Part shown: positions 32,155-44,700 of the stretch, piece by piece | Layout: each line of letters opens with the position of its first letter | Numbering within the stretch: position 1 is the stretch's first letter | Assembly: GCA_965644295.1 (NCBI GenBank) | Contig: CBFFRP010000358.1 | Location: 1 to 64,000 of the forward strand | Source: Paraphysomonas bandaiensis | Taxonomy: Eukaryota; Chrysophyceae | Direction: 5' to 3' | DNA: 64,000 bases | Program-made: the position numbers and the translations under genes | The notes under the pieces: generated by a model | The model's input: the letters and a program-made list of their open reading frames with translations, nothing else | What the model was told of the DNA's origin: nothing | Databases searched by the model: none

Positions 32155-33728
32155 TTAATCTTCGTCACTGGAGTCACTGATTAAAGGTGGGATATCATCG
32201 TCATCATCATCATTGTCTGATATATGAAAATCAATATCAGATTGCATATCAGCAGCTATAAGGCGCCATGTATCATTACTCTGACTGTCGTTGCTACCCT
32301 GTGATCCTGGAATATGAGGTTGTCCTTGTGTGTACTGCTGCATAGAGGGGGGGGATAGGAGATGCACAGGCTGGCCACCCAATGCTGCCAACAACATGCT
32401 AATAGAATTCCGTGTTGGATTACCATTTATTCTTTCATCACTTGCATCATCGTTGCTATCATTATCAAACATATCACCGAATATATATGGTATATCATGT
32501 GCATCGTAGACTGTATCACTGCCATTTGGCGTAACGCGCTGAGGAAAGTGTATTGGAGATCGGCATTGGGGACACGAGCTGGTTCCCTGTCCGTTATACA
32601 ACCATCTGTCGACACAGTGAAAATGAAATGGCCTCCCACAGCAATGCATAGTAATATTGCAGGAGGAGGAGCGATCTAAGCATATCGCACATTCGTCCTC
32701 GTGAGATACCTTAACACCTGCAGCGTACGCAGCAAATATTAACACAATACTATACGTGATTCTACAAGCAAGGATATTTTCATTATTCACATCACAATTA
32801 CCGTGAGATGGCTGACTAAGTATGTCCATGTTCTCAGATTCAGTGGCTAGCAGGTCAACAGCAGCGTCCACATCGTCCTCACACTGCCGTAAAGCTCTTT
32901 GGGCATCAGATTCGGCAAAACCCAATTCCAATAGCTTGAGAAGCGAGGGACTGGATTCTTCGCCTGAATCAAAAGACTTCAGTTGAAGTGTTATTCACTG
33001 ATATCACAAAAAATACCGACTACTGCTGGCCTATCATCACACTGTGATTCAAAGTAGTCGTGAAACTGCTCCCACATACAATGTAATTTCCGATACAGAT
33101 AATTTGATACAATCATCGGGCCAGAAAATGAACTTTCGCGCAACACTACTCGAAATTCATTTCGCTTATCCGAAGATGAAAAAGGGGCAATGGGAAGAAA
33201 CGGTATGTCGTAACGATATAGCACTGCAGCTAGCAGTATTAGCGACATACGAGCGTTTCTATCATTGAATGGATGAAGTAGGGTCATACTCCAACATATC
33301 CATGATGACTTCGCGATAGGAGATATATCAGAGCGAGAGAGTATAGAGTTATACGCGTCAACGAACTGTTGAAGCTTACTTTCATTGATATGATGATCTC
33401 GGACACCAGAAGTAAATAATTCAGTGTAGCAATGCAACAATAAATTCATATCCATCGTGGACGCCACTGATATTTTCCCTATAATATTTCTAATATTCTC
33501 CTTTTCAGCGATTCCAACACTAAACTGCTGACACGACTCTTCGCCAAATCTTGCAACTCTTTCAACAAACAGTTTAGAAAATTTTTGGACTGGTCCATTA
33601 GAAAGTTTCCTTGACTCTTTAACCATCCCCATGTAAGATTCTTGCTCCTCGAAGCAGAATTGATAGTGAGGATCATTGATATTTTCGAAAAAAACTATTT
33701 CTCGTTGCGCACTATCAGCGGGGTCCAT
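32155..33728 (-). CDS. Predicted Fic-UBA-RING fusion protein
   Basis: Three exons in phase: 33728-32999, 32963-32766, 32717-32155 (496 aa; 512 if the second, 48-nt intron is retained). Residues ~90-200 are a Fic domain: the loop is HPFNDRNAR at 152-160, keeping the catalytic His152, Asn158 and Arg160, while the usual H-x-F-x-D-G-N-G-R-x-x-R is changed at both glycines and the last Arg (Leu). After the 35-nt intron come a UBA domain (LLKLLELGFAESDAQRALRQ, ~250-285) and a RING-type finger (CAICLDRSSSCNITMHCCGR...FHFHC...CPQC) in which the position-4 His is Arg; an acidic tail follows. Fic enzymes transfer AMP to proteins; UBA binds ubiquitin; RING recruits E2s. Without the intron the Fic frame stops at 32991, but the UBA part then has no ATG. 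Divergent from the 34165 gene. Confidence 0.75.
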
Positions 33729-34164
33729 AGCCAGATACGAGCCTTCGATGTACGAAATTAATGAAGTAGTACTGGATTAATTTAGGAAGTAACTCCACTG
33801 AACACAAGTCATAATCCGAGCTGATAGTTGTTGATGAATGGGACAACACGGCAAATGCTCTGGTGTATATATAGTTTGGCAGCGTCACTCTCATGTAGCT
33901 CATAATCGGACATAAATTCTAGACTGCAGGGTGTGTGTGTTCCTGTTGCAGTCTGTCCCATACGACAGACCAAAATACAGAGTACAGAGTGGTTCAAGTG
34001 CATGGAAGTTCGTAGGACGTACGAACGTAGTATTATGGGTGTATTACGGTATACCGTATACGTATAGCGGTAGGCGAGCTAGTATTTAAATTGACTAGAG
34101 GAGAGGGCGCAGGTCTGCCTCTTCTCTTACAGCACCAGCATCTCGAGTCCTCCCCATCCACACA
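33729..34164. promoter_or_regulatory. Divergent promoter region
   Basis: 436 bp between the divergent Fic and coiled-coil genes. It contains ACGGTATACCGTATACGTAT (34045-34064), a palindromic motif also seen at 47900-47916 and 53520-53546. No other gene is supported here. Confidence 0.45.
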
Positions 34165-36518
34165 ATGCAGTCTTCATCAGATTTTAAATCTGATCTTCTT
34201 GCTGTGATAGAACTAAATGAAACTTCTCGTATGTTTGAGTCGCATGGCCCGGGAAAGGAGGATCACTTCACAGTAGCGTGCGAGATAAGGGCCCGCCTCA
34301 TACAGGCTCTCAATAAAGCTACTCGATTCTTTGAGAATAACTTGGAGTTGTTGGCCACTATAGCTCAACTGAGACGGGAGAATGCGGACCTCAGAAACCA
34401 GCATCAGCAGGCCGAGGAGGTGAGTATCTCAGATGTTGTATATGACTTGACGTGTGTTGGTTAGGTGCTGAATGGCAGAATCTCTAGCTTGATGAGTATA
34501 GTCCATCAACAGCAATGTGAATTAGATTCACAGGGAAAAATAATATCGCTGAGGGATATTTGGGCGAACTTATTGAAATCGGTCACCAAAGATATCTCGT
34601 GGCAATCTTATGACGGGCACTGTGCAACTGTAATTGCTTGGATATCTATACAGTGTGCGAAGGGAGCTAGTGAGGAAACACCGTGTGAACAATTTAGTAT
34701 CCATCATATAGCGAATATGATGAGAGATCTTTATTCGTCTGCAGAGGGAATAAATGTCACGTTACGAGAAGAGAACACGGCTCTCCGAAAGGCCCTAAAC
34801 GAATCTGCTGCCCAGAGGGAGAAAATGTCGGAAGAGATTTCCAAGCTTAAACAAAACGTGGCTGAAGTTCAGATGCAGTGCGAGGACTGGAGGTCTCTTT
34901 CCAGGTATTGTAGTGTGAGTGCAACGCATTAATGCTTTTGGTGTGAATTGTGTGTGTATTCTATGAAATAAATATGTTATGAAAGCAGTTTTAGCATGTC
35001 GTAGAGTTTGGGTCGAACCGAATGTACTTGACTTTGCATATAATATATTCAATATATACTATGCTGTACTGAATGTTTAGCTGTTATTTCATTTATATTC
35101 TGTTTTCTTGTGAAACGAAAGTAATGCTTTTCGGTGTTTCCGACAGGGAGTTATGCACCCAGTTCCGATCTGCGGACGATATAAACAAGAATCTACGGGA
35201 GCGTATATCGTCTCTTGAATCAGAGGTGTTAGAGCATAGAGAATCGGTGTCAGTGTGGCGCAACAAATGCCATGAAATTCTTGATGCTCTGGATGTTGCA
35301 GCCTTGGCGGCAACCTCGTCCCAACCACCACCTCGCAGTGAATCTCACATGACGCCTTCGAATCCTTCTCGTGTATCAGACGGGAGTATATATGAGCGCC
35401 AATACATGTCACTTGCAGAACATCAGAGCACTCCTCATGTGCCGTCTAGCGACAGGTGTGTAGACAATAATGTCCGAGCGCACGCGAAAACTGAATTCTC
35501 TTTGGACGACTCCCCTCAACTTCACAATGAAAGTTGCTGCCAAAGCAAAGAAAATGGACAAAGTGGTTACATCTCGACATATACTCAAACAGATTTACTT
35601 CCTTCAACACGTGCTTCGAAGAAAGAGAAACACGCTACTTCTCGGAGTGTGCAGAAATCACCTTATCTTGTGTCAGAAACAAGTTCTCGAATAATTCTTG
35701 GTAATTCAGATGGTGGAAATGGCAACCACATTTACGAGGTAGATGAAGCGGATAGAATAAGTGGTAGTGGTAGCATGAATTCGACTCCACAACCGATAAA
35801 AGAATCACGCAGGACATTTTCTCATGGAGAGGCGTTGACGCCTTGTAAAGTGCATTCGAATCCCTCTCTTAAAACCCCCAGAACTGCCCCGGCTAGAGTA
35901 TCTAGAGCCAATAAGCCGAAGCCTGGAACACGCAGTAGGACACCACCACCCCGTCGTCGCTCGCGGTCTCCTACTGCACCGGCATACACTCCAAAACGTG
36001 TGTCTCAGATTTCCAGCGCAACTCCAACTACGCCGAAATGGAATCCATATTTCTCATCAAAGCGTAGCGATCCCAAAAGTGAAGTGAAGCAGCTAACCAC
36101 TGCCAGTATATATGATCAAGAAGTGACTCGAATGAAGCTGGCCTATGTGGAGGAATGTTTGGGTTTCTCCTCTGGACGCACGATTGAGCCGACGCCACAT
36201 ACCGAGAGAACTGTATCTCAGTTTACTCGACAGTCACGAGCTATATCTCCCATCAGCAAAACTAATATGCTTCCGATTTCTTCTGAAGTGAGGGACAACT
36301 GCAACACGTCAGAGTTACTGGATGTACCAGATGAGCAGGTTTATGATTTGAAGAATCATCTCAAGTTAGATAAACGCGAGAATGGGTTCGTAGTTAACCC
36401 TCACAAGAAAGAAATCACTTCAAAGCATGAAAATTACCGGTACCACTGTGAGGAGCCGGGCTCGAGTTTAAATGATTTTAGTTTTGATGGAAAAGACGAG
36501 TCAATGGAAATATTTTGA
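34165..36518 (+). CDS. Coiled-coil protein with Ser/Pro-rich tail, 688 aa
   Basis: Three exons in phase: 34165-34419, 34465-34904, 35147-36518; the second intron is unusually long (242 nt). Residues ~40-85, ~190-230 and ~230-270 are coiled coil (AQLRRENADLRNQ, LREENTALRKALNES, NLRERISSLESEVLEHRES). The rest (~290-688) is low complexity, Ser/Thr/Pro/Arg-rich, with SRTPPPRRRSRSP and TPTTPKWNPYF. No enzymatic domain. Likely cytoskeletal or centrosomal scaffold by composition, but the family is not recognised. Confidence 0.75.
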
Positions 36519-36767
36519 GTTAGTAAACTACGACTCGTATTTTGTTCGTAATGTATGTATATATTTTGGCTGTCTGTGGAATGGTTCTGTTTGTCTATAA
36601 GGGTATAAATATCTGATTAATTGTGAAATTATATGCATATGTGAATTTGAAAAAGGAGCATATGTTGTATTTGTGATTTAAACACAACTAATAAGCACTC
36701 TATATTGTTCACTGATATCTTGGTGGAACCAATATGACTGACCAAATATTAGACAGATAATTATTAT

Positions 36768-36900
36768 CAGGCCTGCGTAACAATGAAGTAAATTGCAATG
36801 AATTGTAATTGCAATGATTAAATTGCATGGTAATAATTGCAATTACAATTGCTCGCTGGAAGGTTGCAATTAAATTACAGTTAATTGTTACGCAGCCCTG
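36768..36900 (+). mobile_element. Complete MITE with CAGGSCTGCGTAACAA ends
   Basis: Starts CAGGCCTGCGTAACAAT and ends ATTGTTACGCAGCCCTG, giving ~17-bp terminal inverted repeats around AATTGCAATTA-rich sequence. CAGG-type ends suggest a hAT-derived element; the 8-bp flanks (ATTATTAT/ATTAAACG) match only at their first bases, so a target duplication is not clear. Other copies: 9576, 11795-12085, 18225, 23230. Confidence 0.8.
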
Positions 36901-37049
36901 ATTAAACGTCTAGTAGTGGATATATACTAAAATGTTAAGATTTGCAATACATATTAAATTGGCCGTTAAGATTCAACAGTAATGGATACTACTTGCAATC
37001 CAAATAAGGCCATATTGAGAATCCCACAGAGTGTATACTGTATATATTG

Positions 37050-37540
37050 AAAGTCTTATTATCAGCAATAGGCGTTAAAAACCAGCACCAACATAGTAGC
37101 TAGATGAATTTTAGACAAACAAGTAGTTAGACTTCTACCTGTAGCTAATCAGTACACACGTTTTTTGTACTACTATTTCATTTAACGCTACGATAGCTGC
37201 TTGTGCGTCGCCGCAAGCATCAAGGTGCGACCACTTCCGCTCTGAGTTCTTAAGGTGAACATCCCGGATGCTTGACTTCAGCAGGCAGCCCAATACCCCG
37301 GTTTACCCTTCAAGTGGGCCTTGCCCCGGATGCCTGTTTATTCGTCAGGGCCCAAAGACGTCTACACAAGTGACACTTATTGGTGTCCCTTGTACCACAC
37401 AAGCATTCGGCTATGAGTGGGCAGAAAAATATCTGCTGACTATGTTTGCGGCTCACGTTAGTTTCCCAGAGAGAGAATCTCTCTAGTACTTATCCCCCAC
37501 AACACCACGAAAAGGTGCGAGTCCGACTTTGTTGAGGGGT
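37050..37540 (+). mobile_element. Dispersed element, modules A and B
   Basis: Begins TGAAAGTCTTATTATCAGCA, contains A (GCTGCTTGTGCGTCGCCGCA at 37195-37214) and continues into B (GGCAGCCCAATACCCCGG ... GGCTATGAGTGGGCAGA at ~37401 ... CGACTTTGTTGAGG). This is the clearest copy for defining the order of the parts. A further B fragment (ATGAGTGGGCAGAAAAT) lies at about 37730. Confidence 0.75.
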
Positions 37541-38602
37541 ATACTGTATATATATCATACATATCATATATATAGGACTTGCAACCAGTTGAGTGTACTT
37601 AATTGTACGAATTTATCATCATTTGAAATAATATCTGGGTTGTGAAGTAACCTAAAGCAGCTCAACTTGAACTCACTCAGAACTTATTAGTGCCCTCTCC
37701 CCTTGTACCACACAAACATTATTTGGCTATTATGAGTGGGCAGAAAATTAGCTACTAACTATATATTATATATTATACCAGGTACCAGCGGGGTAGAAAT
37801 ATATTGCAATAAGGATATAAGATATAAGGGGTATACTTACGTATTATATCACAACATACATGACAATATTGAATATTGTATATTGTATATTATTACGATA
37901 TATAATACATGTTTGAGTTTTCGTCGCGACATGATTTTCTATATCTGTAACAGCAAAAACGTAAATTACTAATCTTTACTATTGTAACAAGCATCCCTAA
38001 TGTATTTTTGTAGTCATTCAGTCAATGAGCGAGGTATAATGATGATGTTGAGATCTGAAGATCCTACATACTTGCAATTGAGTGCAGTATTATGTGAGAT
38101 GCAAGGATCGAAAGATATATATGTAATTAGTACATTATATTGTGTAGTATGAAACTGAAGTAGAAGTGGGTGACTATACAGGATACGATCACTGAGTGTG
38201 TGGTTTGATTTGTCCCCCTGCTCAAACAAACTGCACAAAACTAAAGCAACGGGGCAGGAAATCCAACCAGAGGCTAAGTAACAGCAGAATAACTGGTATA
38301 ATCTTTTTATTTAGTGTAGAAGAGAGAACATGTTATAATCTCATCGAACGGTAGACATCCGTAGCAACACCAATGACCACAGTAGACTTATAGCATGCAC
38401 TTCAAATATAATCTATCGATAGCGTCTCACAGGAGACATCCTCATAACTTGTGACCCATTTCTCCGCGCATTGACAACCCTGACCATTCAGAGCATAACA
38501 ACTACTTTAGACTAAACCAACTTCGACTTTTCCTCTCACTATAAAGAAATAAATCCTACATTACAATGATCTTGCTTGGAAGTGAATTCATGAGCCCGAA
38601 CA
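37541..38602. other. AT-rich spacer
   Basis: No gene supported up to the 3' end of the histidine ammonia-lyase gene; one short B fragment near 37725-37755. Confidence 0.5.
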
Positions 38603-41088
38603 TTACTTGGACGACGAATCCGACATAGGATTGACAAGATTCTTCTTGAGGGGTAGGTCTCTCTGAATATATCCCAAGATGGCCTCATAATCAGTCTTCA
38701 AGTACCGATCATCATCCATGCGTGGTGACATGCTCGCACAGTCAACAAACATTCTGCTCAGCTCCTTGGGAATCATAAAGTTCGGTTTGTTGCTGAACCG
38801 AGTGTGGAGGGCATGTGTAGTCATCAGCAACTCAATGGCTAACATTTTCTGTACATTTTCCACAACCTACCACGTAGTTTACGTTATAAACAGTTTCGTC
38901 GAAAGAGTAGAAATATATGGGAATTACAAATTTTATATATCGGCCATATACTCTACAATGAATATTGCTACAAACCTGAACAGCCTTTCTCGCCGAAAAG
39001 CCCCCCATACTGACATGATCCTCCTTCCCAGCTCCTGTGAGGATAAATACAAATATCAACCAAGCAAATGATTAGAAAAAGTGGTACGTAGGAGAAGCAG
39101 GAGCTAAAACTAAAAAAGCAGATGCCGACTCACGTCATACAAACAGCACCAATAAACATAACCGCTATGCTACCAACACAGCTATATACAGTTACTATAT
39201 ATTACCAGAATAAAGTAACATTCACTAATACATACCTGTATTGGCCGTCTCGGCGGAAGCTGGCATAGAGAGAGTCCTGTTCTCAGCATCCAATGCCGCC
39301 TGTGCAGAGTGCAATGTTGAGAGGCTTTGTGCAAGCGTATATAGTACACAATGTACAGGAAGTATCTATCCACACATGTCAGGTGCGCGCTACTTACAGC
39401 TGTCAGTTCCCAGCACATAAACCCCGAGTTGACCCCTGGATTGTTGACTACAAAGGCTGGTAGACCTATAAGTGCATACTAAGGATTGTTAGGTCATCTT
39501 TTAAAACAACGATACCTCTATTTCTATTGGGATCAATCATTAACATACTTCTTGCAACACTAGCTCGGCCCAGTTCTCCGACATACAGAGCCAAGGTATC
39601 CAGAGCCTTCGCTGGGTACTCTCCGTGGAAGTTGCCAGCTGATATGATGCAAGGTAGCTCCGTGTTAGTAATTGGGCACAGGGCAGGGTCAAATATAAGT
39701 GGGTTATCAGTACTGGAGTTCATTTCCGTTTCCAAAGTGTGACGAATAGAAACCAGAGACTCTAGGACTGTTCCATGGATTTGAGGAACACATCTTAACA
39801 TATGATTATCAGCAAAGCGTAACCTGAGAGTGCAAGACACTACCTCAGCGAATAGAAGTCTTGTACATCCTTATCGGTTGTCGTGTGAGAGTTGGGGGGT
39901 ACGAGGCCCCTCACAATTCTCGCCACAGTGGCGGATCCAACATGTGGGCGACATTCGTGGACTCTCGCATCAAAAGCATTCATGTGGCCATTCAGGGCCA
40001 CCAAAGTCAAGGCAGCGATTGGTTGGGCAACCTATACATTCAACACGGCAGTTCCACAGAGGAATAATACATTGAGATAGTTAGATAAACAAATATGAAA
40101 TGACAGTTATAGTACCTGCGCACATATGATTCCTGCCTCCAATGCTTGAGAGCCGACACCTGTGATGAATTGGGTGCCATTTACCAAAGAAAGTCCATCC
40201 TTGGCAACAAATTTGGCGGGTTCGAGGTTGTACTCTCGTAAAACGGAGGGTGCCGGCTCAAATGCATTAGTACGAGGATTATGAATTAGTCCCTCGCCAC
40301 TCAATCCAAGGGCGATGTGAGCAAGGGGAGCCAAATCACCTACATATAATGCTGTCACGACATACAGAACTAAGGATTTCCAACATTTACGTCTGGATGA
40401 CATATTACTACCAATATCTATATTCCTTTTTTACTTCATTATGCAGACATCATTCCAATACGTTCACAAATATACTACACCAATCACATCGCTCATTTAT
40501 ACCTGACGCCCCAACTGTGCCTTGACTCGGGACTTCAGGCGTGCATCCTGTGTTAAACAAATCCACGAGTTTTTTAAATGTATCCAAGCTTACGCCACTC
40601 TTTCCTCTAGCTAGAGTATTTATACGCAAAGCCATTATTCTGCGGACAACAGATGGATGCAAAGGCTCCCCAACCCCTGATGCATGGGAACGAATTAAGT
40701 TGTGCTGTAAATCGCACAACTGAGAGTAGGAAACATTGGTGTGTGACATCAGTCCAAACCCTGTATTGATACCATATGTCGGAACCTTTGATTCAACAAT
40801 TCGGTCTACTATATCTCTTGACTGCTGAAGTCTCTGAATGGTTTCAGGAGATATGGAGAGCGGAGTACCATCTCCTAACGCAATGAGTTTCTCTATAGTC
40901 ATGGAGTTCCCGTCTACATCAATAGAGGACGAAGATTTCATTTCGTTGGGAAAAAAATTCAAAACATTTGACTGAATCATGCTCGAAATCATATCAGAAT
41001 AAGAAGACTGAGTGGCTTTAGAGACACAAAAGCTGCGCCAGGCCTTTCCCATTACTCCCCCCACCCTCTTGCTGCATCGAAACGACAT
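38603..41088 (-). CDS. HAL: Histidine ammonia-lyase (HutH/HAL)
   Basis: Eight exons in phase: 41088-40503, 40339-40116, 40031-39844, 39793-39516, 39465-39398, 39299-39236, 39034-38976, 38866-38603 (576 aa; family about 500-660). It removes ammonia from histidine, giving urocanate. The MIO prosthetic group forms from Ala194-Ser195-Gly196 (GTVGASGDLAPLAH), and an intron splits the Gly codon. VPTYGINTGFG supplies the lid tyrosine (Tyr105). NGHMNAFDARVHECRPH, QDFYSLRCVPQIHG, NSSTDNPL, NFHGEYPAKALD and QEDHVSMG-type segments follow in family order. The start ATG 41088 gives a basic N-terminal extension (SFRCSKRVGG) that could be a targeting peptide. Divergent from the HutI-HutU gene. Confidence 0.95.
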
Positions 41089-41713
41089 GCTATCAAAAAT
41101 CCTCAAAAGTGTATCAAAAGTGTATCAAAATTATTTAGACGCAAAAACGACAGCTAGGAATTCTTACAAAGCTTCCTGAATAGCAGTGTAACAGTAATGA
41201 TTAATCGGTGTAGGAATAGTGACTTCAGGTGGCTGATTTTGTTGGATGTGGACACTTTAACACCTAAAAGATCCCAACAAATATCAGCCTCATATGTAAA
41301 ATACAGTGTGATACGAACTTGGAATACACAGTATGCACCATAAATCTAGAATAAATATGTTCCCACTCCTTGTCTTTGTCTATGCAGCTATGCAGGGTTA
41401 AATACATGACGTATACCACACCTTATACAGTGTAGTTGGATAGATACACACATCTCAGCTACCATATACACATATACACGTATACATGACTGAAGGAGAA
41501 CGTCATATCCAGACCAAGAATATACAGCACAGTACTGTACAGTATACTGCTCACATCTTCTACGATCGGAGTGGGTGTTCACTTTAATCTGCTCTCCAGA
41601 ATTAAGTTCCAAATCGTGATTAGCATAATTACCACACGGGATAACTGCTCTCTCCTACCCACCCTAAGAACTCTGTTTAGTGGCCACCCATTCAATTATT
41701 CATAGGTTGCAAC
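41089..41713. promoter_or_regulatory. Bidirectional promoter region of the Hut cluster
   Basis: 625 bp separate the start codons of HutH (minus) and HutI-HutU (plus). TATACAGCACAGTACTGTAC plus AGTATACTGCTC (41521-41552) forms a near-palindrome of the recurrent promoter motif, about 160-190 bp from the HutI-HutU start. A shared control region would fit co-expression of the pathway; this is inference. Confidence 0.5.
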
Positions 41714-44700
41714 ATGCTGCGAAATATTCGTGTGAGCTCTGTGAAAAAGCTGCGCTGCATGCCCCTCTCCTCTATGAGGGTCGTTAATATAGGGGCTGGT
41801 GGGTACTCTTCACCTCATATTACCTCGCATCTTGTTGTTAATTTATGTAACAGTGGTAACGCCCTCAAGAGATGGCTCTACTATTGAAACTCATAAAAAC
41901 AAGGATCTTCTTATCGTTGACGGTAAGATGGCCGGCATCACTCCCTCACAGTCTACTTATTCGGAGCCTGTCTTCGACGCCAGTGGATGTCTTGCAACAC
42001 CTGGCTTTGTAGACGCCCATACTCATTTGTTTCCACCGAACGACAGAGCAGAAGAATTTGTCATTAGGTATTCCGATTACATTACACTTGTGTTGACATC
42101 ATGTGCATTGTTTTGCACGTAACATTGTGTTAAATAAATGCATCAGCATAATATTTCTTTTATTGTGAAATATAGGTCCGTGAAGTCTTATTTAGAGATA
42201 GCCAAAGAGGGTGGTGGCATTCTGTCTACTGTGAGAAGCTTCAGAAACGCGACTGTTGAACAAATTGTTGAAGCCAACAGACCCTTGATGGAACAGTTTT
42301 TTGCCCAAGGTACGCCACGCGTATGTTCACAAATTAGTTATAATAGAGGAACATGATAGTTATATCGTTAGTGTTATTGTGTAACTTACAACATCCCTGC
42401 TCAGTTGTTGTATATAAATTAATATCATGCAGTGAGTAGTAATAGTCAGAATAATATGATATCTCATTGTAAATATGGCATATATGTTCTTAAGCTAACC
42501 ATGACTGTTTATGTAGGGACAACAACAGTTGAGGTTAAGTCTGGGTATGGTCTTACCACAGCTGATGAGGTGAAGTCTCTTAAAGCTATTCAAATCCTTC
42601 AGAAAGAGTTTTCTGATAAACTCACAATAGTTCCAACCTTTATGGGTGCTCATGCTGTGCCGCCTGAATACAAGGGGAGAACAGACGAATACGTTGATTT
42701 AGTATGCAATGAAATGATTCCCGAAGTGGCGAAATTAAAACTCGCAACCTATTGTGATGTATTCTGCGAAGAAGGATATTTCAATGCCACACAAACCACC
42801 AAAGTAATATATCCTCGCTGTGTACGCTGTTGGGGTGTTTCGTCTGCATTGTGTGGAAATTTTAGCATGAATATGATTCTGCGTCATGTGGTATTCAAGA
42901 TTGCCGCAAAGAATATGCAGCATTCGTCGTTTCTTTCTCTAAATGAATTATATAACAGATTCTGGAAGCAGCTAAGGCTCATGGGATGTTGACCAGACTG
43001 CACGCTGATGAGTTCAAAGACAGTAAAGGAGCTGCTACGGCTGCGCGCATGGGATCTCACTCCGCTGATCATCTAATGGCAGTAACGGATGAAGGTACCT
43101 TATTGTGCAGTGGTTTATGTTCTCATGCAGGGCATTGGGTATGTGTGTGCTCGAGTATAGTGTACTTTGAGAAGTGATGTTGACACAAATAACAAGTTAT
43201 GTGTTGTAGGCATCGCTGCAATGAGAGATGCTGGAGTGATTCCAATCGTCTTACCTGGTGCAACTGTTTTCTTGGGAAAGGTGTTCTCCTTATTCGCTAG
43301 TTTATGGTGCTGATATTGCTTGCCATTCCTGCAGGGACATGGGTATGCTCCTATGCGGCGTATACTGGATGCTGGTGGAAGGCTAGCTATGGCTACTGAC
43401 CATAACCCTGGTTCTTCCGTACATCAGAGTATGGCGCAAATGATGCAGCTGTGTATTGCAAACGGTGGTATAACACTCTCTGAGGTATATATGTAGATAT
43501 ATATATCCTGATGTAGCTATTGGGTTGACGTCGAGCGATGTGTCTTGATAGGCTTTGATGGGAGCTACATACAATCCAGCCCTATCCCTAAACCTTAAAG
43601 ACAAAGTTGGAAGCCTGCAGGTAACTAAACATACGGTTTTAGTTGACTTTCAGTGTGTGCATGGCCTGTACAAAATGATTGTGACATTGGAGTCCTCATT
43701 GGTGATGTTGTTCACATTACGCAGGAGGGCGCGCAGGCTGACATCATTCTCTGGAACTTTGAAAGCGCATCTCAGATTCCGTATTATGGCGGCGAGAGCA
43801 GACACCGAATAGATACCGTATTTAAACATGGAAAAGCTTTCCGCAACCCTCTTCAGAACCTTTCTTGTTTACATTCGACCTCGTTTCACTCATTAAAGCC
43901 GTTACGCTCTAATGCGAGACAGTATTCTACCACCGCCAGTCGCAACCAAGAAATAGTTCTAGGAACTGTGCGAGATGTTGTATCGACAATGACTCACGAT
44001 GTCAAACTGAATGCGTCCGGGCAAATCACGGAGTGTCCGACTGAGCCAGTGAAGCTCGATCCTAGCGTTCCTCACGCACCGAAGCGATTGACACGATTAA
44101 ATGCAGAGGAGAGAGAGCTGGCCATTACGAATGCATTAAAATATTTTTCTAAGGACCTTCACTCTAAAGTGAAGCCTATATGTGAATATGAGTTGGACAC
44201 TTATGGCCATGTATATTTCTATAACCTACTGCCCTCCAAACATATATGGGCGATTCCTTTTGAAGACATTCCAGCCCAGTCACTAGAGGCCAAAGCCATG
44301 ATACATATGATTCTGAATAATTTGAACCCTGATGTCGCCCAATTTCCTCAGGTTTGCCCTGTATGCTGTATTTCCCATGATATTCTATGCTTTATTGTGT
44401 ATGACGGAATAGCGGAGCTATTGTCGTCGATATATTTTCTGCATTGTGTGATAAAGTTTGTAAACAGAGTAGATGGTCATATGTATTGCTTATTATACTT
44501 TTATCCATTTTGAGTGTTATTGCATATGTACTGAATTTTGTATTTCAGGAGCTTATTACATACGGTGGTAATGGCGCGGTTTTTTCGAACTGGGCCCAAT
44601 TTCATATCACCATACGCATGCTGAGCAAAATGAAGGCCACCCAGACCCTTTGTATGAATAGTGGCCATCCTGCAGGCCTCTTTCCTAAGTTCCCAGAAGA

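Noticed and set aside
32991-33728. Fic gene ending at its own stop codon as a separate gene
   Set aside because: Possible, but the downstream UBA-RING frame then has no start codon, while the fused model keeps phase; kept as the alternative explanation.
39823-39844. A 20-nt intron in histidine ammonia-lyase
   Set aside because: Too short to splice and it adds eight extra residues; the 50-nt intron ending at 39794 restores the conserved SLRCVPQIHG segment.
43653-43724. Start of HutI exon 9 at 43654
   Set aside because: That acceptor puts the reading frame out of phase with exon 8; the acceptor at 43724 restores phase and gives a normal HutI C-terminus.
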